Origin: an uncultured Odoribacter sp.
GTDB lineage: Bacteria; Bacteroidota; Bacteroidia; Bacteroidales; Marinifilaceae
NCBI GenBank assembly: GCA_944321165.1
Contig: CALUKE010000013.1
Coordinates: 1-63,787, forward strand
Length of the DNA: 63,787 nt
Reading direction: 5' to 3'
The position numbers were made by a program, and so were the translations under genes. Positions 63,198 through 63,787 of the stretch are shown in pieces. Each line of letters begins with the position of its first letter. Position 1 is the stretch's first letter. The notes under the pieces were generated by a model that was not told the origin of the DNA, ran no database searches, and saw nothing but the letters and a program-made list of their open reading frames with translations.

Positions 63198-63557
63198 ATG
63201 GAAATAATAACATTCGAATCCAACGCCTATAAGGAATTGGATAAAAAGATTACCGCCATCGCCAATTACGTGTTTAACCATGCGGAAATGGAAAAGGAAA
63301 GCGAAGATGATATGTGGGTGGACAGTTACGAGGTCTGCACGTTTTTGAAAATAAGCGAAAAAACCTTGCAACGCCTGCGGGTATCAGGAACTATCGCCTA
63401 TTCCAACATCAGGGGACGTTACTTCTACAAAGTAAGCGAGATACGCCGGATGCTGGAAGAACGTCTGATTAGGTGCAATAAGGAAAATATCGAAAACCTG
63501 ATAACCAACCACGAATTATATGCTAAAGAAAGAAGAAATCTTAGAAAGAACAAATAA
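63198..63557 (+). CDS. Excisionase-like helix-turn-helix protein of a CTnDOT-type element
   Basis: A 119-residue small DNA-binding protein with a MerR/excisionase-like winged HTH (about 40-90: WVDSYEVCTFLKISEKTLQRLRVSGTIAYSNIRGRYFYKVSEIRRML). Such proteins occur as Xis2c/Xis2d-like excision factors downstream of rteC in Bacteroides conjugative transposons. The next gene overlaps its 3' end by 38 bases. Confidence 0.8.
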   Translation: MEIITFESNAYKELDKKITAIANYVFNHAEMEKESEDDMWVDSYEVCTFLKISEKTLQRLRVSGTIAYSNIRGRYFYKVSEIRRMLEERLIRCNKENIENLITNHELYAKERRNLRKNK

Positions 63558-63787
63558 CGGCTTGTCGGTGTTCAAACACTACCTGCCCGGCAACTGGCGT
63601 ATAGGTCGGAACTTTCTAAATCCTCTATATGAGGACAGTAAGGCTTCCTGTAATATCTATTTTGACCGCCGGAGCGGCATTTACAAAATGAAAGACTTCG
63701 GGGATGACAGTTACAGCGGCGACTGCTTCTTCTTCGTGGGACAGTTGAAAGGGCTGGACTGCAACAGAGCTTCCGATTTTGTGGAGA
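63520..63787 (+). CDS. Primase/toprim-like mobile element protein (cut by window end)
   Basis: From the ATG at 63520 an open frame runs to the window edge (89 codons seen): MLKKEEILERTNNGLSVFKHYL, then NWRIGRNFLNPLYEDSKASCNIYFD and IYKMKDFGDDSYSGDCFFFV. This resembles the N-terminal part of the primase/toprim-domain proteins that follow the excisionase gene in CTnDOT-type elements. It overlaps the upstream gene by 38 bases. The catalytic part lies outside the window, so the call rests on the start and context. Confidence 0.65.
   Translation, partial: MLKKEEILERTNNGLSVFKHYLPGNWRIGRNFLNPLYEDSKASCNIYFDRRSGIYKMKDFGDDSYSGDCFFFVGQLKGLDCNRASDFVE

Overview
The window looks like a gut Bacteroidales chromosome, perhaps from the Odoribacteraceae or Parabacteroides side; the species cannot be fixed from this sequence. 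The signs are promoters of the TAnnTTTG type instead of -10 boxes, many short-tailed lipoproteins, fucose genes in the Bacteroides order, FISUMP and fimbrillin-like surface proteins, a propeller-type LytS sensor kinase, and an RteC protein of the CTnDOT conjugative transposon family.

Layout. 0.2-8.1 kb: a minus-strand V-type ATPase operon (E, DUF2764, A, B, D, I, K) with a clear promoter and terminator; its K subunit carries a full Na+-ligand set. 8.3-16.8 kb: LysR plus YeiH-type exporter, an ExbB/ExbD pair, a DUF4136 lipoprotein, a small beta-barrel, an AraC regulator divergent from a CocE-type hydrolase lipoprotein, and a probably exported thiol peroxidase. 16.9-21.7 kb: a tightly coupled minus-strand operon of five genes with five GNAT domains, three of the genes being multi-domain fusions and one (an FMN reductase) frameshifted in a G6 tract. 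21.8-25.0 kb: an exported flavodoxin lipoprotein, a nucleotidyltransferase, a DUF2007 protein and a lipase-like lipoprotein. 25.0-31.2 kb: the L-fucose operon fucR-fucI-fucA-fucK-fucP. 31.5-34.0 kb: a two-gene module of a YbjN/secretion-chaperone-like protein and a cytosolic trypsin-like protease that ends in a zinc ribbon and a second such domain. 34.0-35.3 kb: a DUF3795 protein and a Crp/Fnr regulator.

35.5-42.1 kb: three tandem surface lipoproteins, one with a metzincin motif and two FISUMP paralogues. 42.3-48.5 kb: a minus-strand lipoprotein cluster with internal duplications, one deletion-scarred pseudogene and one gene cut by an in-frame amber codon. It faces a LytS-type kinase and LytTR regulator (48.7-52.4 kb); three direct repeats at 21-bp spacing in the divergent promoter are the likely operator. 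This 43.6-52.4 kb stretch is visibly richer in G+C than the rest. 53.0-59.9 kb: assorted genes, mostly regulator plus divergent target pairs (AraC/nitroreductase, AraC/Bcr-type MFS, LysR/BASS transporter).

59.9-60.7 kb holds a broken AraC fragment, a tRNA 3'-end-like sequence and large hairpins and appears to be the edge of an integrated element. 60.76-63.79 kb is the start of a CTnDOT-like conjugative element in which RteC is co-transcribed with a TetR regulator and an exported protein, under a promoter held between two TetR-type operators. It is followed by an excisionase-like helix-turn-helix gene and a primase-like gene cut by the window end.

The best candidates for undescribed systems are the GNAT-fusion operon, the YbjN-like/protease pair, the LytTR-controlled lipoprotein cluster and the TetR-lipoprotein-RteC switch.
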